From Methanoplanus endosymbiosus (GTDB taxonomy: Archaea; Halobacteriota; Methanomicrobia; Methanomicrobiales; Methanomicrobiaceae), in NCBI RefSeq assembly GCF_024662215.1, contig NZ_CP096115.1:2356001-2420000 (forward strand): DNA of 64,000 nt, given 5' to 3'. Within the stretch, counting starts at the first letter, position 1. Each line of letters opens with the position of its first letter. The notes under the pieces were generated by a model. The model was given only the letters and a program-made list of their open reading frames with translations. It had not been told where the DNA came from and searched no databases. This document shows positions 53,194-62,649 of the stretch, in pieces. Both the position numbers and the translations under genes were made by a program.

Positions 53194-53748
53194 TCATGGT
53201 CTCTTTGCTATAAGGTCATGCTTTGTAATGACACCTTTGACAGTGCCCTTTTCAAGGACAAGCACTGCGTGATGGCTGTGCAGAAGGTGCATAATGGTAT
53301 CCGGATCGGTTGAGGGGCCGACAACCGGGAAACAGTCCTCCATCAGGTCTTTAGCCAGGTGTTTTCCAATCTCCTTTATGCGCCCGTCTTCCATTGCATT
53401 GATGATGGCGGACTCAGATATGCAGCCTATCGGCACACCATTGTCAATTACCGGTAGTTGTGAGATCCCTTTATCTCCCATAATTGAGACCGCCTTTGCA
53501 AGACTTTCACCGGATTCAACAGATATGACCGGTGAAAACATCAGGTCAACTGCTGTGAGTGCTGACTTCTCTGCATCCTGAAGTACAGACAGAATCTTTC
53601 TGAGTGTGCTCACTCTCGGATCGACACTTCCGGATTCTATTCTGGCGATCATCGACTGGCTAAGCCCTGATTTGCGGGCAGTCTCTGACTGTGTCATGCC
53701 GAGTTTAACCCTTTTTTCCCTGATTTCCCCCGGTGTAGGAATTATCAT
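53194..53748 (-). CDS. HTH-XRE and CBS-domain transcriptional regulator
   Basis: A 184-residue protein. An XRE helix-turn-helix covers residues ~8-60 (REKRVKLGMTQSETARKSGL, SMIARIESG). Two CBS domains follow (LMFSPVISVESGESLAKAV and KDLMEDCFPVVGPSTDPDT). CBS pairs sense adenine nucleotides or SAM, so the regulator probably links DNA binding to energy or methyl status. The start codon is close to a TATA-like CATTATACC (about 25-32 nt upstream on its strand), implying a leaderless or nearly leaderless transcript. A perfect palindrome lies just upstream. Confidence 0.85.
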   Translation of the reverse strand: MIIPTPGEIREKRVKLGMTQSETARKSGLSQSMIARIESGSVDPRVSTLRKILSVLQDAEKSALTAVDLMFSPVISVESGESLAKAVSIMGDKGISQLPVIDNGVPIGCISESAIINAMEDGRIKEIGKHLAKDLMEDCFPVVGPSTDPDTIMHLLHSHHAVLVLEKGTVKGVITKHDLIAKRP

Positions 53749-53781
53749 GATTATTATTGTGGGTCATCATAGGGTATAATG

Positions 53782-53796
53782 ATTACTGTCAGTAAT
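53782..53796. promoter_or_regulatory. 15-bp perfect palindrome upstream of the HTH-CBS gene (candidate operator)
   Basis: ATTACTG-T-CAGTAAT lies 34-48 bp upstream of the HTH-CBS start, just beyond its TATA-like box. Its position and symmetry fit a site for a dimeric XRE regulator, perhaps for autoregulation. Confidence 0.5.
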
Positions 53797-53842
53797 TGTG
53801 ATCTGTTAAATGACAGCCATGAAAAAGTCTATAAAAGTGTGC

Positions 53843-54156
53843 GAGTGGGAGGAGTAAGCCCCATTATGTTTCTGCGGCATTCAGCTGTGCGCCGTACCCG
53901 GGACCAGTCCGAAAATACTGTTGATGTCCCTGTTCGGCTTGCTCCTGAAGGGATTCACCGTTCCATCGTTTCCCTCTCCCTCAAAGCGCCTCAGCAGTTT
54001 GTTCCTGCCTCATAAGCTAAGCAGAAGGCCGTATCGTTTCTGTGCCAGAGCCATGACTCTCGCCACCTGCACTTGCATGCAGCATCATTTCCGGTCGGAG
54101 TGGGGACTTTCCTCAGCAGTAAATAGATACTGCCGTCGGCCGCACTCTCCCTCTCT
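53843..54156 (-). ncRNA. rnpB: RNase P RNA (archaeal)
   Basis: On the minus strand the universal CR-I element GAGGAAAGTCC is at 54104-54114, with an AGAAACGATACGG region further on and the CR-V-like end GGGGCTTACTCC. The terminal helix P1 is formed by GAGAGGGAG (54147-54155) and CTCCCACTC (53843-53851) with one mismatch; I used it to set the ends. CTAAATATAT (54176-54186 complement) is a TATA box at the right distance. The RNA is the catalytic part of RNase P, which matures tRNA 5' ends. Confidence 0.9.
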
Positions 54157-54190
54157 TCTTATTATTACCTGCCACCAATATATTTAGGTA

Positions 54191-54760
54191 ATGGAACTGC
54201 TGGATGAGGATGAAGGAAAAACCGCACTCTGCATTGCAAGAAGTGTGATAAATGAAGTGGTGTCCGGAAAAAAAAGCACCTTTCCGGAGCTTACTCCGGT
54301 TTTTAATGATAAGCGCGGAGTTTTTGTAACCCTGAACAAATACGGAGATCTAAGGGGATGTATCGGCATTCCTTACCCTGTGATGCCACTTAAGGATGCG
54401 CTCAGGGAGGCCGCAGCTTCATCCGCAACAGCAGATCCACGTTTTGAAAGGTTAAAACCAGACGAGCTGAGTGAAGTTACGATAGATATTACAGTCCTTA
54501 CTCCGCCTGAGACCGTCTCCGGAGATCCGCTTAAAAGGCCGGAAAAGATAGAGGTCGGTAAGCATGGTCTGATAATTTCCGGATTTGGAAGAAGTGGTCT
54601 TCTTCTCCCACAGGTTGCGACTGAATATGAATGGGATGCAGAAGAATTTCTGGACCATACATGCCGGAAGGCTGGTTTTATTCCGGGATTCTGGAAGAAC
54701 CCGGAGATAGAACTGAAGAGATTTGAAGGACAGATATTTTCAGAAATCGGAGTGATTTAG
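54191..54760 (+). CDS. AMMECR1-domain protein
   Basis: A 189-residue protein with the invariant LRGCIG motif in GDLRGCIGIPYPVMPL, followed by FERLKPDELSEVTIDITVL and HGLIISGFGRSGLLLPQVA, all hallmarks of AMMECR1. The biochemical role is unsettled; archaeal members often neighbour RNA-modification or radical SAM genes. It is divergent from RNase P RNA (about 35 bp between ends) and its stop abuts the GTG of tgtA, so it is co-expressed with the archaeosine genes. Confidence 0.92.
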   Translation: MELLDEDEGKTALCIARSVINEVVSGKKSTFPELTPVFNDKRGVFVTLNKYGDLRGCIGIPYPVMPLKDALREAAASSATADPRFERLKPDELSEVTIDITVLTPPETVSGDPLKRPEKIEVGKHGLIISGFGRSGLLLPQVATEYEWDAEEFLDHTCRKAGFIPGFWKNPEIELKRFEGQIFSEIGVI

Positions 54761-56221
54761 GTGTCAATTAGTTTTGAGGTAATTCATAAGGATATAATGG
54801 GCAGGACCGGGAAACTGAAGGTTGGTGACAAGACAGCAAAGACACCACTCCTTCTTCCGGTGATAAACCCGCATATACAGATAATAAAACCTGAAGAGAT
54901 GGAAAAACTCGGAGTTGAGGCACTCATTACAAATGCCTACATCTTCAGCAAGAGCGAGGAGTTCAGGGAGAGGGCGCTTAAGGAGGGCCTGCATGAAATC
55001 CTGAACTTTTCAGGTATAATCATGACAGATTCCGGTGCTTTTCAGCAGTCTGTCTATGGTGATGTGAGCTTTACCAATACTGAGACTGTAAGGTTTCAGA
55101 GAGCTATTGGAAGTGAGATAATAGTCCCGATGGACATTGCGACATCACCTGACAGAGATCATGATGAGGCTGATGAGGAGCTGTCTGTGACAACCGAAAG
55201 GATACGTGAGGCTCTCACAGTCATTGACGACGGTCATCTTGCCGCGCCGGTTCAGGGCGGCATTCATGAGGATCTGAGGCTTAAAGCCGCAGAGTCTGTC
55301 CGTGATATGGGCGTTGTATTCTGCCCTGTCGGTGCGGTTGTGCCGCTGATGGAGAATTACCGTTACAGAGATCTGGTCCGTGTCGTTATGGCGGCAAAGG
55401 AGGGACTGTCACCGTCATCCTGTATCCATCTCTTCGGTGCCGGACATCCGTCCATGTTTGCACTTGCAACTGCAATGGGGTGTGATGTCTTTGACTCCGC
55501 TGCCTATGCCCTCTATGCCCGTGAGGGGCGTTACATGACTGCAAGGGGCAGTATGAAACTGGATGAACTGAACGAACTTCCATGCGCCTGTGATGTCTGC
55601 CGGAAACATACTGCGGCTGAACTGAAAAAATCACCTGACAGGGAGAAGCTCCTTGCGCTTCACAATCTCTATGTGACACTTGCGGAGATCTCAACGATCA
55701 GGCAGGCTATCCTTGACGGAACATTATGGGAGCTTGTGGATGAGAGATGCAGAGGCCATCCACGCCTGCTTGAAGGCTACCGCGAACTGTTAAAGTATAA
55801 AGAGAGGCTTGAGGAGTCGGATAATGCTGTCAAGAGGAGATTCTTCTACAGGGGTTCTGAGTCCTGTGAGAGAACCGAGGTGCTGAGATATCACAGAATG
55901 GTGAACCGGTTTGAAGCAGGGGATATATCCCTGATTAAGATCTCAGGCACTGTGCCTGCTGACCTCCCTCATTTTGATTCTGTATTTCTTTTCAGGCCAC
56001 CCTTCGGGCCGTACCCGCCTGAGCTGTCAGAGACGTTTCCTGTCGGGCAGGCTGAAGTTCCCGGATGGGACGATGATATGATGAAGTCCGGATTTAAAGG
56101 TCTGTATGAACTTATCAGATCAAACCCTGCGACCGAATTTTATATCTGCATGGACAGGGAATTTGAGAATATAGCAGCAGTTTGCCTGAAAGATTTTGAG
56201 GAGAGAATCAGATATGTTTGA
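54761..56221 (+). CDS. tgtA: Archaeal tRNA-guanine transglycosylase (arcTGT), catalytic protein
   Basis: A 486-residue protein. Active-site motifs are [12 protein letters not shown] (nucleophile region), [23 protein letters not shown] and [18 protein letters not shown]. The zinc site is CACDVCRKH with a later His. It exchanges G15 of archaeal tRNA for preQ0, the first step of archaeosine synthesis. It starts with GTG 54761, and its 3' end overlaps arcS by 8 nt. It is shorter than full arcTGT, and no C-terminal PUA domain is evident. Confidence 0.93.
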   Translation: MSISFEVIHKDIMGRTGKLKVGDKTAKTPLLLPVINPHIQIIKPEEMEKLGVEALITNAYIFSKSEEFRERALKEGLHEILNFSGIIMTDSGAFQQSVYGDVSFTNTETVRFQRAIGSEIIVPMDIATSPDRDHDEADEELSVTTERIREALTVIDDGHLAAPVQGGIHEDLRLKAAESVRDMGVVFCPVGAVVPLMENYRYRDLVRVVMAAKEGLSPSSCIHLFGAGHPSMFALATAMGCDVFDSAAYALYAREGRYMTARGSMKLDELNELPCACDVCRKHTAAELKKSPDREKLLALHNLYVTLAEISTIRQAILDGTLWELVDERCRGHPRLLEGYRELLKYKERLEESDNAVKRRFFYRGSESCERTEVLRYHRMVNRFEAGDISLIKISGTVPADLPHFDSVFLFRPPFGPYPPELSETFPVGQAEVPGWDDDMMKSGFKGLYELIRSNPATEFYICMDREFENIAAVCLKDFEERIRYV

Positions 56222-57857
56222 AGTTAAAATTAGGGATGGGCCGGCAAGAACCGGTATTTTTATCGAAGGTGAACTGAAATCAGAGACACCTCTTGTAGCA
56301 GATTCAGAATTTATAGGTAACCTGATTCCGGGACTTGAGAGATCCCGGCATTCAAATGTTCCATTATTTGCGGGAGCTGAATTTACTGAAAAGTATCTGA
56401 AAAACCCTGAAGGGGCAGTCTCTGTTCACCCTGCATCAGAAAATAAGGCGGAGTCCGGTGATGTGGTGCTGGTGTCAAACTGGCATACGGTCATCGAAAA
56501 TCCGGTTTACTGCGCCAGGTGGATTATGCAGATGAAGAGGAATAATCCCGGTGATACTCTCTGGTATGCACCTGCGTCTGCCCTGCCGTCAAATGCCGGC
56601 ACACTCATTGCCTCAGGTTTTGATCTCTTCGACTACACCGCAGTGGATCTGAAGGCAGTCAAAGGTATATTCTGCACATCTGACGGTGAATATCCTGCTG
56701 ATGAATGGATGAACTCTGGTGCATGTACCTGTGAGGGCTGCCGGACAGGTGATCTTAAACTGCATAACCGCCTTGCCCTTCAGGCTGAAATTTCGGTTGT
56801 GAAAAACCACATAAAAGCCGGAATCTTACGTGAACACCTTGAGAAGAGATGCAGGAATTCCGCATGGCAGGTCTCTCTCCTGAGGCTTTTTGACAGTGAA
56901 TATAAGTTTACTGAAGAGAGTATTCCGGTTGTAAGAAGCATAACTCTCTCTGCAAATTCCGGTGAATCCTTAAAGCGCCCTGAAGTAATCAGGTTTGAGA
57001 AGCGTGTCATTGAGAGATTTGTTCCGAAGAGGTCTGATGTGGCCGTTCTTCTGCCATGTTCGGCAAGAAAGCCCTATTCTCAGTCCCAGTCACATAAGAA
57101 ATTCCAGAATGCGATTCAGAACCGTGCCCATGAGATCATCATCACATCGCCTCTTGGCGTTGTGCCAAGAGAGCTTGAGAGGATCTACCCTGCCGGCCAT
57201 TATGATGTGCCGGTAACGGGCTACTGGGACGGGGAGGAGAGAAAGATAATCGGATCACTCATCGAGAGGTATTTTGCCAAAAACCATTATGACAGGATTA
57301 TTCTGCACCTTGACGGTGATGCACTTGATATTGCAAAGGAGTCGCTTGAAAGGCTTGGAATTGATTATGAGATAACTGTCGCTGAAGATCGCCCCACTTC
57401 ATACGATTCGCTTAAAAAACTTGATGAGGCACTATCGGGCTGTAGAAAGAAGAGGCCGGATATCATCTCCGGAACTATAAACTGGCAGTTTGGAAAGGAT
57501 GCCGATACCTCCGGACTTATTATCAAGGGAAGATTCGGACGCGAAAAAGTTCTGAAAGGAAAGACTCAGTTCTTCAGCATTGATAATGACACCGGTCTTT
57601 TCCGTCCTACATTCAACGGCTGGCAGCTTCTTGGCGGCATTTACCGGATCAGAATTGACAATTTCATTCCTCAGGGGGATATTCTCGCACCCGGAGTTAT
57701 ATCCTGTGATCCTGAGATCCGTCCCGGTGATGAGGTTTTAGTCTCCGGAGAGAGCGCCCTTGCAACCGGAAGAGCGGTTATGGGGCCGGCTGAGATGGAA
57801 AATTCCCGGCGCGGAGTTGCTGTCAGGGTGCGTAAGGTAAAGAAGCTAAGCGAATAA
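56214..57857 (+). CDS. arcS: Archaeosine synthase ArcS
   Basis: About 547 residues from ATG 56214 (GGAGAG upstream). It contains a TGT-like N-terminal domain with [10 protein letters not shown], then the diagnostic ArcS motif [14 protein letters not shown] carrying the essential Lys. The middle continues [17 protein letters not shown], and the C-terminus is a PUA domain ([19 protein letters not shown]). ArcS converts preQ0-15 in tRNA towards archaeosine, adding lysine that is cleaved by a radical SAM partner (RaSEA). No RaSEA gene is recognised in this window. Confidence 0.94.
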   Translation: MFEVKIRDGPARTGIFIEGELKSETPLVADSEFIGNLIPGLERSRHSNVPLFAGAEFTEKYLKNPEGAVSVHPASENKAESGDVVLVSNWHTVIENPVYCARWIMQMKRNNPGDTLWYAPASALPSNAGTLIASGFDLFDYTAVDLKAVKGIFCTSDGEYPADEWMNSGACTCEGCRTGDLKLHNRLALQAEISVVKNHIKAGILREHLEKRCRNSAWQVSLLRLFDSEYKFTEESIPVVRSITLSANSGESLKRPEVIRFEKRVIERFVPKRSDVAVLLPCSARKPYSQSQSHKKFQNAIQNRAHEIIITSPLGVVPRELERIYPAGHYDVPVTGYWDGEERKIIGSLIERYFAKNHYDRIILHLDGDALDIAKESLERLGIDYEITVAEDRPTSYDSLKKLDEALSGCRKKRPDIISGTINWQFGKDADTSGLIIKGRFGREKVLKGKTQFFSIDNDTGLFRPTFNGWQLLGGIYRIRIDNFIPQGDILAPGVISCDPEIRPGDEVLVSGESALATGRAVMGPAEMENSRRGVAVRVRKVKKLSE

Positions 57858-57893
57858 ATAATATACACAAATTTTTACTCCGGAGTGAATCTA

Positions 57894-58745
57894 TTGGGAT
57901 ATACAATTGAGAAGGCGACTGAGATCGCAGATAATATTTTTGAGTTCTGGATAAATGCGCCTCATGTTACGAAAAATGCGCAGGCAGGACAGTTTGTAGT
58001 AATAAGAATAAATGATTTGGGTGAGAGAATACCTCTTACAATTTCAGAGACTGACGGCAGTCTTGTAAGAATTGTCTTTATGGCAGTCGGAAAGACGACA
58101 ACATATCTCTCAACCCTTAAAGCCGGAGATGAGATCAGGGATATTGCAGGCCCTCTCGGGCATCCGAGTGAGATGGGCAGTTTTGGAAACTGTGTGGTAA
58201 TAGGCGGCGGAGTCGGTATTGCCTGCCTGCCTATTCTTGCAAGGGCGCTCAAAGCAGCTGGGAATAATGTTACGGGAATTATCGGTGCAAGAAATGAATC
58301 CCTTCTGCTCTTAAAGGACGAACTGGCAACTCACTGTGATGAACTTGTTGTCTGCACCGATGACGGCAGTTTTGGTTTCCACGGATTTCCGGCTGACATC
58401 CTCAAGAAGAAGCTTGGAGACGGTGAGAAGATTGACTGCGTATGGATAATCGGCCCCGGCATTATGATGAAGATCACATCAATGGCAACCATTCCGTACA
58501 AGGTCAGAACCTATGTCAGCCTCAATCCTATCATGGTGGACGGCACAGGCATGTGCGGTTCATGCCGTGTTACAGTCGGCGGTGAGACTAAATTTGCCTG
58601 TGTTGACGGTCCTGAATTTGATGCCCACCTTGTGGACTGGGATGAACTGATGGCCAGGCAGAGGACATACACTGATCAGGAGAGGGAGTCGCTTAAACTT
58701 TTCCGGGATCACCAGTGCTCATGCGGAGGAGACCACCATGAGTAA
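57894..58745 (+). CDS. nfnA: NfnA/SudB-like flavoprotein (dihydroorotate dehydrogenase electron transfer subunit type)
   Basis: About 283 residues. FAD/NAD(P) reductase fold: AGQFVVIRINDLGERIPLTI (FAD), then VIGGGVGIACLPILARAL (NAD(P)), and a C-terminal 2Fe-2S motif with CGSCRVTVGG and FACVDGPEF. With the gene at 58738 it forms the ferredoxin:NADP oxidoreductase type pair (NfnAB/SudAB) that moves electrons between ferredoxin and NAD(P)H. I prefer TTG 57894 because GGAGTGA is spaced correctly; the GTG at 57885 lies inside that ribosome site. Confidence 0.9.
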   Translation: MGYTIEKATEIADNIFEFWINAPHVTKNAQAGQFVVIRINDLGERIPLTISETDGSLVRIVFMAVGKTTTYLSTLKAGDEIRDIAGPLGHPSEMGSFGNCVVIGGGVGIACLPILARALKAAGNNVTGIIGARNESLLLLKDELATHCDELVVCTDDGSFGFHGFPADILKKKLGDGEKIDCVWIIGPGIMMKITSMATIPYKVRTYVSLNPIMVDGTGMCGSCRVTVGGETKFACVDGPEFDAHLVDWDELMARQRTYTDQERESLKLFRDHQCSCGGDHHE

Positions 58746-60087
58746 GAGATCAGGCGATGAGAGAATTGCTGATTTTAAAGAGGTCAATGAGGGTATCTCT
58801 GAGCAGAATGCCGTACTTGAAGCACTCAGGTGTATGGACTGTGTGCGTCCTCAGTGCACAAAGGGATGTCCGGTAAATATTGATATTCCTGCATTTATCA
58901 GGGCAATTGCTGAAGAGGATTTTAAAGGCGCTGCTGCGATTATAAAAAAGGACAATATGCTTCCTGCAATATGCGGAAGGGTATGTCCGCAGGAGAACCA
59001 GTGCGAGGGTCTCTGTGTTCTTGGCAATAAGGAGAAGCCTGTCAGAATAGGTGCACTTGAGAGATTTGTTGCTGACAGGGAGAGGAAAGCCGGAACTACT
59101 CTTCCGGAAATTATGCCGCCAACCGGAAAGAGGGTTGCAGTTGTCGGTTCAGGGCCTGCCGGAATTACGGCAGCAGCCGAACTTGCAAGGTACGGCCATT
59201 CTGTGACTGTTTTTGAATCCCTGCACGAGGCCGGCGGTGTGCTGACATATGGTATCCCTGAATTCCGCCTGCCAAAGGAGATTGTTAAGGCTGAGATCCA
59301 GCAGATTCTGGATATGGGTGTTGAACTGAAGCTCAATCACATCGCCGGAAGGACAGTATCTGTAGAGGAACTCCTGGAATTTGATGCAGTATTCCTCGGA
59401 ACCGGAGCAGGACTTCCTTCCTTCATGGGCATTGAGGGCGAGAATTTCAATGGTGTCTATTCTGCAAATGAATTCCTGACCCGTGTCAATCTCATGCATG
59501 CCAATGCCTTCCCGGAGTATGATACTCCGGTGATGAAGGGCAGCCGTGTTGCAGTTGTCGGCGGCGGAAATGTTGCAATGGACTCTGCAAGGGTATCAAG
59601 AAGGATGGGTGCGGAGGTATATCTCATCTATCGCAGGCGTGAGGAAGATCTTCCTGCAAGGGACGAAGAGGTACGCAATGCAGTTGAGGAGGGTGTTGAA
59701 TTTCTCTGCTGTGCAAACCCTGTGAAAATTCTCGGCGGGCCTGTCGTAACCGGTATTGAGTGCGTCAGAATGGAGATGTGCAAACCCGATGAGAGCGGAA
59801 GGCCATGCCCTGTTCCTCTGAAAGGTGATGATGCAGTGTTTACGCTTGATGTGGACGTTGTTATCGAAGCAATAGGGCAGAGTCCCAATCCACTGCTTGT
59901 ATCCCTTATAGAGGGGCTTGAGAGAGGCAGGAGGGGCAATGTGGTTGTGGATGGGTCCGGCCTTACATCAGTTGACAGGATCTATGCCGGCGGGGATATC
60001 GCCACCGGAGCGGCAACTGTCATTGAGGCGATGGGTACTGCCAGAAAAGCTGCACAAAGCATCAATGAGATGCTGATGAAAGAATAG
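58738..60087 (+). CDS. nfnB: NfnB/SudA-like flavoprotein (GltA-type NADPH oxidoreductase)
   Basis: A 449-residue homologue of the small subunit of glutamate synthase. The N-terminal Fe-S domain has CMDCVRPQCTKGCPVNIDIP and CGRVCPQENQCEGLC. Two Rossmann motifs follow: VAVVGSGPAGITAAAELARY (FAD) and VAVVGGGNVAMDSARVSRRM (NAD(P)). It ends with a conserved VYAGGDIATGAATV-like element. The start overlaps nfnA by 8 nt. The pair is known as sulfide dehydrogenase or Nfn in other organisms; in a methanogen it would balance NADPH and reduced ferredoxin. Confidence 0.93.
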   Translation: MSKRSGDERIADFKEVNEGISEQNAVLEALRCMDCVRPQCTKGCPVNIDIPAFIRAIAEEDFKGAAAIIKKDNMLPAICGRVCPQENQCEGLCVLGNKEKPVRIGALERFVADRERKAGTTLPEIMPPTGKRVAVVGSGPAGITAAAELARYGHSVTVFESLHEAGGVLTYGIPEFRLPKEIVKAEIQQILDMGVELKLNHIAGRTVSVEELLEFDAVFLGTGAGLPSFMGIEGENFNGVYSANEFLTRVNLMHANAFPEYDTPVMKGSRVAVVGGGNVAMDSARVSRRMGAEVYLIYRRREEDLPARDEEVRNAVEEGVEFLCCANPVKILGGPVVTGIECVRMEMCKPDESGRPCPVPLKGDDAVFTLDVDVVIEAIGQSPNPLLVSLIEGLERGRRGNVVVDGSGLTSVDRIYAGGDIATGAATVIEAMGTARKAAQSINEMLMKE

Positions 60088-60118
60088 GGTTATCCCAGTC
60101 TATTTTTTATTTTTCTCA

Positions 60119-60202
60119 TGAAACATTCACATTAAATCACCTGAATGTTTCATCTATTATCTGTGTGCAGGCAGAAATGCTGGCACATGAGTGACTTTTT
60201 TT
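60119..60202 (+). repeat. Structured repeat, subtype B, copy 2
   Basis: 84 nt: hairpin 1 (TGAAACATTCA/TGAATGTTTCA, 12-nt loop), linker TCTATTATC, hairpin 2 (TGTGC-AG-GCA, GAAA tetraloop, TGC-TG-GCACA), tail GAGTGAC and seven T. It differs from the copy at 45311-45394 at six positions. Stem changes keep pairing (U-G/C-G, G-U/G-C). It lies between two convergent genes. Confidence 0.88.
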
Positions 60203-60341
60203 ATTGAGTATTGCCAAAATAAATTCGTAAAAAAAGATTATTTCTGATGAGGAGATTATTTTTATCTCCCTTTAAATAAAGTATAGCCGGATGGGTTGTA
60301 TGAAATAAAATACTTTTAAATTTTTAAAATTATGTATTTAA

Positions 60342-61469
60342 TTATCCAAGCTCATCCCATGATGAATATCTTCTGTATATCAGAATGCCTGCCACACCAA
60401 TTATTACCACAGCAATAATTACAAATATTATCGTCAGACCGCCAAGGTCCGGAACAAAGCCTTTTGAAACCTCTGCATAGACTTCTTTTGCGGATGTCAG
60501 GGCTTCCTGTGACTTGCTTCTTGATGTCTCTGCAATGGTATATGCCTGAGCGTAGTTCTGGTCATTCATCAGTGACTTTGCAGAGTTCAGTGATGACTGT
60601 GCGGATTCAATCTTGGTCTCAATGTTGATGACGCGGGCATCATTTGTCATGGACCTGTTGACCTTAAAGTCAGTCAGATAGAAGTCAATGGCTGTAATTG
60701 AACTCTGTGCATCATCTATTGCCTTCTGTGCCCATGCACGGTTGAGTTCAACCTCAGCTTCATCAATAAGTTTGAGGGCATCATTTAACATTGTGTTTGC
60801 ATTGGAGTATGATGCAGTGACTGAAGCCTCATATTTGTCCTGAGCCTGGGTAAAGAGGTTCTGAGCACCTGTAACGTCCACACCGGAGTTCTGTTTGGTC
60901 TGGATCTGGTTTTCAAGGGTGTCAAGCTCTTCTTTGACAATGCCTCTCAGTTTTGAGATGTCTTCGGGATTTAAAATTGTCCTTTTAACAATACGATTGT
61001 CCTCATCCATACCTGGCACCAGTCCTCCGCTTGCATCGATCTGGCTGAGATCAAAGAATGTCTTTTCGCCGGTTGTCGGTACCTCCGGAATGTCAGCCTC
61101 AAGTCTGTACCGGACTGTAACTTCATTATCATCTGCCGGGTATTCCAGAATATATCCGGATATTATCAGGTTCTTCTTTGTTGACTCCTGCTCCTCTCCA
61201 TGGCCATTGATCAGAATTGTGTAATACCATTTTGGATCGTCAAGCTCAGTATATGCCTCAAGTGAATGAGCCTGAGGAAATGTTGAATCACTTGTACTTG
61301 AAAGTTTCACTTCCGCAGCTACCGAGATGCTGTCCCCCGGAGTATAGGCTGCCTGATCAGGCTTAAGGGTAATTACCGGTTCGTCAAAACTTACTGCTGC
61401 TGATGCTGCCGGCACTGAGATAATAAGTGCCAGTATAAGTGCCAGAAAAATAAAGATTTTTGTTCTCAT
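60342..61469 (-). CDS. Exported protein with C-terminal membrane anchor, co-encoded with CetZ
   Basis: About 375 residues from ATG 61469; upstream in-frame codons overlap cetZ. It has an N-terminal signal peptide (IFIFLALILALIISVPAASA), a beta-sandwich-like region (DQAAYTPGDSISVAAEVKLS, YTELDDPKWYYTILING) and a long helical region (about 200-330, SALNDALKLIDEAEVEL-type coils). It ends in one membrane helix (LTIIFVIIAVVIIGVAGILI) and the short cytosolic tail YRRYSSWDELG. The gene starts 7 nt after the CetZ stop. I do not recognise a family. Its topology suits an envelope protein acting with CetZ. Confidence 0.7.
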   Translation of the reverse strand: MRTKIFIFLALILALIISVPAASAAVSFDEPVITLKPDQAAYTPGDSISVAAEVKLSSTSDSTFPQAHSLEAYTELDDPKWYYTILINGHGEEQESTKKNLIISGYILEYPADDNEVTVRYRLEADIPEVPTTGEKTFFDLSQIDASGGLVPGMDEDNRIVKRTILNPEDISKLRGIVKEELDTLENQIQTKQNSGVDVTGAQNLFTQAQDKYEASVTASYSNANTMLNDALKLIDEAEVELNRAWAQKAIDDAQSSITAIDFYLTDFKVNRSMTNDARVINIETKIESAQSSLNSAKSLMNDQNYAQAYTIAETSRSKSQEALTSAKEVYAEVSKGFVPDLGGLTIIFVIIAVVIIGVAGILIYRRYSSWDELG

Positions 61470-61476
61470 ATAATCA

Positions 61477-62649
61477 TCACTCAAATAGCGGATCAACCGA
61501 GTCGTCATCAAACATGGTAACACGTCTCTCCTTTGATCTGATAACGTCCTCTTTTGTCTCCTTTGCAATCTCAAGAAGTTCGCGTATGCGTGGCGCGTCT
61601 CCGATAGATGCAAGGACAACCACTGCTGCAATTTTTGAACTCTCAAGCGGATAGTCACCACCACGGACCTCAACGCCCGCGATGTTCTCCTCAACCCATG
61701 ACTTGGACTTCTCAACACCTTTTCTGTCCATCTCATCAGAAGGTCCGGCTATGAGAACAAGCGCCCTTTCAGCGGTTGTATAGTCACACGGCAGAGTCAG
61801 GCGGCCAAGCATTGCTCTTCTGACAAGGCCGATGATCTTGGCGGATTTGTCCTCCCCTGTGAGTACTTCTTCGGCGTTATCCTTCTTCTTAACCGAAAAT
61901 CCACCCAGAAAGCCTTTCTTCTGCTTTGCGCTCTTGGTTACCTTCTCGCTGATTGCATATCCTATTGAACTGACTCCTCCGCCACGAAGTGTGTTGATGA
62001 TCTCACTTGAGTCAACAACCATCTCACCGACACCTGTCTTGCCGACTTCTCCGGCGCGGAACAGAACACCAAAACGTCTGACTATCTCATCATTGAGGCG
62101 TTCATATGCCATCCTTACGCTCTCTCCCTCGTTCTTCCAGGCGCTGTTATCAAAGATAAAAGTATTATCGGCCTCGTTGACAAGGGTTGAAAGACTTCTT
62201 GCTGCATTGTAGGAGTAAAGTCTGCCCTCTTCAGGAGCAGGGAGTATTCCTACTGCATATACAGGCTCACGGTAAATTCTCTTTAAGTGGCGGCAGAGTA
62301 CCGGAGTTCCTCCGGAGCCTGTACCGCCTCCAAGACCTGCAATTACAACGAATGCATCTATATCGTGGGTTCCTCTCGAATCAATTGTGTTGATAATGCT
62401 GTCAATCTCATCAGCAGTTATCTTTGCACCGGTGACATTATCAGTGCCTACACCGTGGCCCTTGACAACCGTCTGTCCGATAAGTATTCTGTCCTTGAGT
62501 TCGATATTTCTCAGGCCCATCAGATCTGTTCTTGCAGTATTTACTGCAATACCTCTGAAGCTTCTAACCGGGGCTTTTTTGTCCTGTTCGATGAACATAT
62601 CGACAATTTTGCCCCCGGCCTGGCCAAATCCTATGAAAAAGACTCTCAT
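61477..62649 (-). CDS. cetZ: CetZ-type tubulin/FtsZ superfamily GTPase
   Basis: A 390-residue protein. The N-terminal GTP-binding core starts FFIGFGQAGGKIVDMF, and the tubulin signature is GGGTGSG (residues 107-113). VGILPAPEEGRLYSYNAARS and the T7-loop region VVDSSEIINTLRGGGVSS follow. The form VDSSEIINTLRGGG is closer to CetZ than to FtsZ1/2. CetZ proteins polymerise and control cell shape and motility in haloarchaea; in methanogens the role is little studied. It is the first gene of an operon with an exported membrane protein. Confidence 0.9.
   Translation of the reverse strand: MRVFFIGFGQAGGKIVDMFIEQDKKAPVRSFRGIAVNTARTDLMGLRNIELKDRILIGQTVVKGHGVGTDNVTGAKITADEIDSIINTIDSRGTHDIDAFVVIAGLGGGTGSGGTPVLCRHLKRIYREPVYAVGILPAPEEGRLYSYNAARSLSTLVNEADNTFIFDNSAWKNEGESVRMAYERLNDEIVRRFGVLFRAGEVGKTGVGEMVVDSSEIINTLRGGGVSSIGYAISEKVTKSAKQKKGFLGGFSVKKKDNAEEVLTGEDKSAKIIGLVRRAMLGRLTLPCDYTTAERALVLIAGPSDEMDRKGVEKSKSWVEENIAGVEVRGGDYPLESSKIAAVVVLASIGDAPRIRELLEIAKETKEDVIRSKERRVTMFDDDSVDPLFE

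Noticed and set aside
53779-54187. Two plus-strand open frames of 78 and 88 codons
   Set aside because: They lie across the RNase P RNA gene on the opposite strand and have no protein-like features.
61470-61736. N-terminal extension of the CetZ-partner protein to 464 residues
   Set aside because: The extension overlaps cetZ, is Arg/Leu-rich antisense-like sequence, and would hide a clear signal peptide beginning at 61469.
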